A stretch of DNA of 64,000 bases from CAVQEK01 sp963711495 (GTDB lineage Bacteria; Bacteroidota; Bacteroidia; Cytophagales; Cyclobacteriaceae): NCBI GenBank assembly GCA_963711495.1, contig CAVQEK010000013.1:62001-126000 (forward strand), read 5' to 3'. This document shows positions 62,639 through 64,000 of the stretch, piece after piece (the stretch's first letter is position 1; every line of letters begins with the position of its first letter). The notes under the pieces were generated by a model. That model searched no databases, was not told the origin of the DNA, and worked only from the letters and a program-made list of their open reading frames with translations. The position numbers and the translations under genes are program-made.

Positions 62639-63667
62639 ATGAAATTATCTATATATTCAAACGACCTGGAATTAAATCATCCATTTTCAATATCCAGACA
62701 GACCTATTATCATCAACCCGAGGTTTTGGTAGAACTTGAACTGGACGGGGTAAAAGGCTATGGCGAAGCTACCGCAAATCCTTATTACCACATCAGCTCA
62801 GAAAATCTTAAAGCCAGTTTAGCAGGAATTCAAAAAAAATTGAAGAACTACCAATTCATCGATCCCGATGCATGCTGGAACGATTTTTCATTTTTGATGG
62901 ATACGAATACTTTTGCCATGTGCGCACTGAACAATGCCGCCTGGGATTTATACGGAAAAATGATCGGTGAACCGGTTAGCCGGATTATTGGGACAGAAAA
63001 TGCTAAACCAATTTTGACAAGCCTCACCATTGGGATCGATTCTATGAAAAACATGTTGCATAAAATGGATGAAATACCATGGCCAGTTTATAAAATTAAG
63101 CTGGGCACTGATCGAGATATGGAAATCATGAAAAACATTCGAAGGCATTCCAAATCCAGTCTGCGCGTTGATGCCAATTGTGCCTGGACGGCGGAGAAAA
63201 CCTTGGAATATGCTGACATATTGAAGTCCTTGAATGTTGATTTCATTGAGCAACCATTGCCAGTGGAAAACAATGGGGCCATGATGCTGGTAAAGGGTAA
63301 AAGTGCATTGCCAATATTTGCTGATGAAAGTTGCCGCACAGAGCAGGATGTGGCAAATTGCGTACGTTATTTTCATGGGATCAATATAAAACTTCAGAAA
63401 TGCGGAGGTTTGTCGCCAGCTTTACGCATGATCGATAAGGCCAGGAAATTAAACCTGAATATTATGATCGGGTGTATGACTGAGACTTCAGTAGGTATAG
63501 CCGCTGCGGCGCAATTATTACCACTGGTCGATTATGCCGATTTGGATGGCCCATTGTTAATTAAAAAAGATATTGCTGAAGGTCTTACCTTTTCGGATGG
63601 GAAAATATCAGTTTCACCAGCTCCCGGTTTGGGCATCAATATCATCCATTGTCAAAATGAAAAATAA
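62639..63667 (+). CDS. dipeptide epimerase of the enolase superfamily (L-Ala-D/L-Glu epimerase-like)
   Basis: A 342-residue enzyme of the mandelate racemase/muconate lactonising group. Catalytic and metal ligands are visible: VYKIKLG (KxK motif), LRVDANCAW, FIEQPLP, IFADESC and NIKLQKCGGL with the second catalytic Lys. The capping N-terminal domain starts SIYSNDLELNHPFSISRQ. Members epimerise dipeptides such as L-Ala-D-Glu from peptidoglycan recycling. I chose ATG 62639 because the frame before it has no family match. It overlaps the next gene by 11 bases. Confidence 0.9.
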   Translation: MKLSIYSNDLELNHPFSISRQTYYHQPEVLVELELDGVKGYGEATANPYYHISSENLKASLAGIQKKLKNYQFIDPDACWNDFSFLMDTNTFAMCALNNAAWDLYGKMIGEPVSRIIGTENAKPILTSLTIGIDSMKNMLHKMDEIPWPVYKIKLGTDRDMEIMKNIRRHSKSSLRVDANCAWTAEKTLEYADILKSLNVDFIEQPLPVENNGAMMLVKGKSALPIFADESCRTEQDVANCVRYFHGINIKLQKCGGLSPALRMIDKARKLNLNIMIGCMTETSVGIAAAAQLLPLVDYADLDGPLLIKKDIAEGLTFSDGKISVSPAPGLGINIIHCQNEK

Positions 63668-64000
63668 CTGGATGTTATTTTTACTGTTTCTGCTCTGTTC
63701 ATGTAGAGTGATGGTAAGAGAAAATCACCTGATTGAAGACTTGCTGAAACGGGAACCGGATAAATACGCTGCATATGTAGATGATCCGGCAAAATACCAC
63801 TTGCAAATCGTGTATACGCAAATCAACCGTGATGAACAGAATAAACCACATCTGAAATCGTATCAGTACAGAACTAATCTCGGCGAATATTATTATCCGG
63901 CAAGTGCAGTAAAACTACCGACAGCAGCCTTGGCGCTGGAAAAATTAAACGATCTGCTCATCCCCAACCTGACGAAATACACCACCATGCTCACCGACAG
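63657..64000 (+). CDS. serine hydrolase/beta-lactamase-like lipoprotein, N-terminal 114 residues (cut by window edge)
   Basis: The frame starts at ATG 63657, overlapping the epimerase gene by 11 bases, and is open to the right edge. A lipoprotein signal peptide ends LLCSC (Cys near residue 16). Near residue 82 the segment YYPASAVKLPTAALALEKL holds an SxxK box, the catalytic nucleophile motif of class A beta-lactamases and related penicillin-recognising hydrolases. The following part is missing, so the SDN and KTG boxes cannot be checked. Coupling with a dipeptide epimerase suggests a role in cell-wall peptide metabolism, which is inference. Confidence 0.75.
   Translation, partial: MKNNWMLFLLFLLCSCRVMVRENHLIEDLLKREPDKYAAYVDDPAKYHLQIVYTQINRDEQNKPHLKSYQYRTNLGEYYYPASAVKLPTAALALEKLNDLLIPNLTKYTTMLTD

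Noticed and set aside
1..64000. CRISPR arrays, insertion sequences, integrases, restriction or toxin-antitoxin systems, tRNA or rRNA genes
   Set aside because: Looked for in spacers and coding regions; no repeat-spacer array, transposase or recombinase motif, nor cloverleaf-like sequence was found by eye.

Overview
The window is a chromosomal segment of a member of the Bacteroidota, most likely a Saprospiria/Saprospiraceae-type bacterium. The evidence is a GldJ-type gliding lipoprotein, a DUF4175 protein, a ccmBCDEF cytochrome c maturation operon, many Cys-anchored lipoproteins, repeated -7 promoter elements of the Bacteroidota form TAnnTTTG, and weak or absent Shine-Dalgarno sequences. No rRNA, tRNA, CRISPR array or insertion sequence was found. 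TTG start codons are unusually frequent.

Layout. Positions 1-12 kb hold housekeeping and envelope genes: a DUF4175 protein cut by the left edge, a peptide-binding lipoprotein, a ComF-like phosphoribosyltransferase, GldJ, Mfd, an orphan oxidase subunit III-like protein, and small TerB-like, cupin and TPR proteins. The decayed remnant of a DUF72/YecE gene lies at 11.8-12.3 kb. At 12.4-17.1 kb the minus strand carries ccmB-C-D-E-F, the membrane part of a System I cytochrome c maturation apparatus; its CcmE has a CxxxY heme-binding motif instead of the usual histidine type.

At 17.2-38.8 kb the plus strand carries an exopolysaccharide/capsule locus of the Wzx/Wzy type. It has a nucleotide-sugar epimerase, a multi-SLBB outer-membrane export protein, a Wzz-like chain-length protein, a Wzx flippase, an acetyltransferase, several glycosyltransferases, a secreted glycosidase-like lipoprotein, a Wzy-like polymerase, a WecG/TagA transferase, the priming sugar transferase and a Wzi-like outer-membrane barrel. 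The middle part (about 22.3-35 kb) is richer in G+C than the conserved ends, as expected for exchangeable cargo. Three neighbouring glycosyltransferase genes in it carry four single-base frameshifts, all placed in or next to short mononucleotide runs.

At 38.9-42.5 kb cysQ (minus) and cysC-cysD-cysN (plus) make and dispose of PAPS. pheS, an odd Rieske-like lipoprotein and a MoxR ATPase follow. At 45.2-49.6 kb three SurA/PpiC-like periplasmic chaperone genes are tightly overlapped. At 49.8-52.6 kb there is a partner-switching signalling module (PP2C phosphatase, STAS antagonist, anti-sigma kinase), then guaB. The right end has a GH106-like lipoprotein, a metal permease with a C-terminal HMA domain, a short-chain dehydrogenase, a TPR-PAS histidine kinase, a dipeptide epimerase and a serine hydrolase cut by the right edge.

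I did not find a clearly new multi-gene system. The observations most worth checking are the clustered frameshifts, a nine-C tract in the polysaccharide exporter, the CxxxY CcmE, the Rieske-like protein with altered ligands, and the high use of TTG starts.
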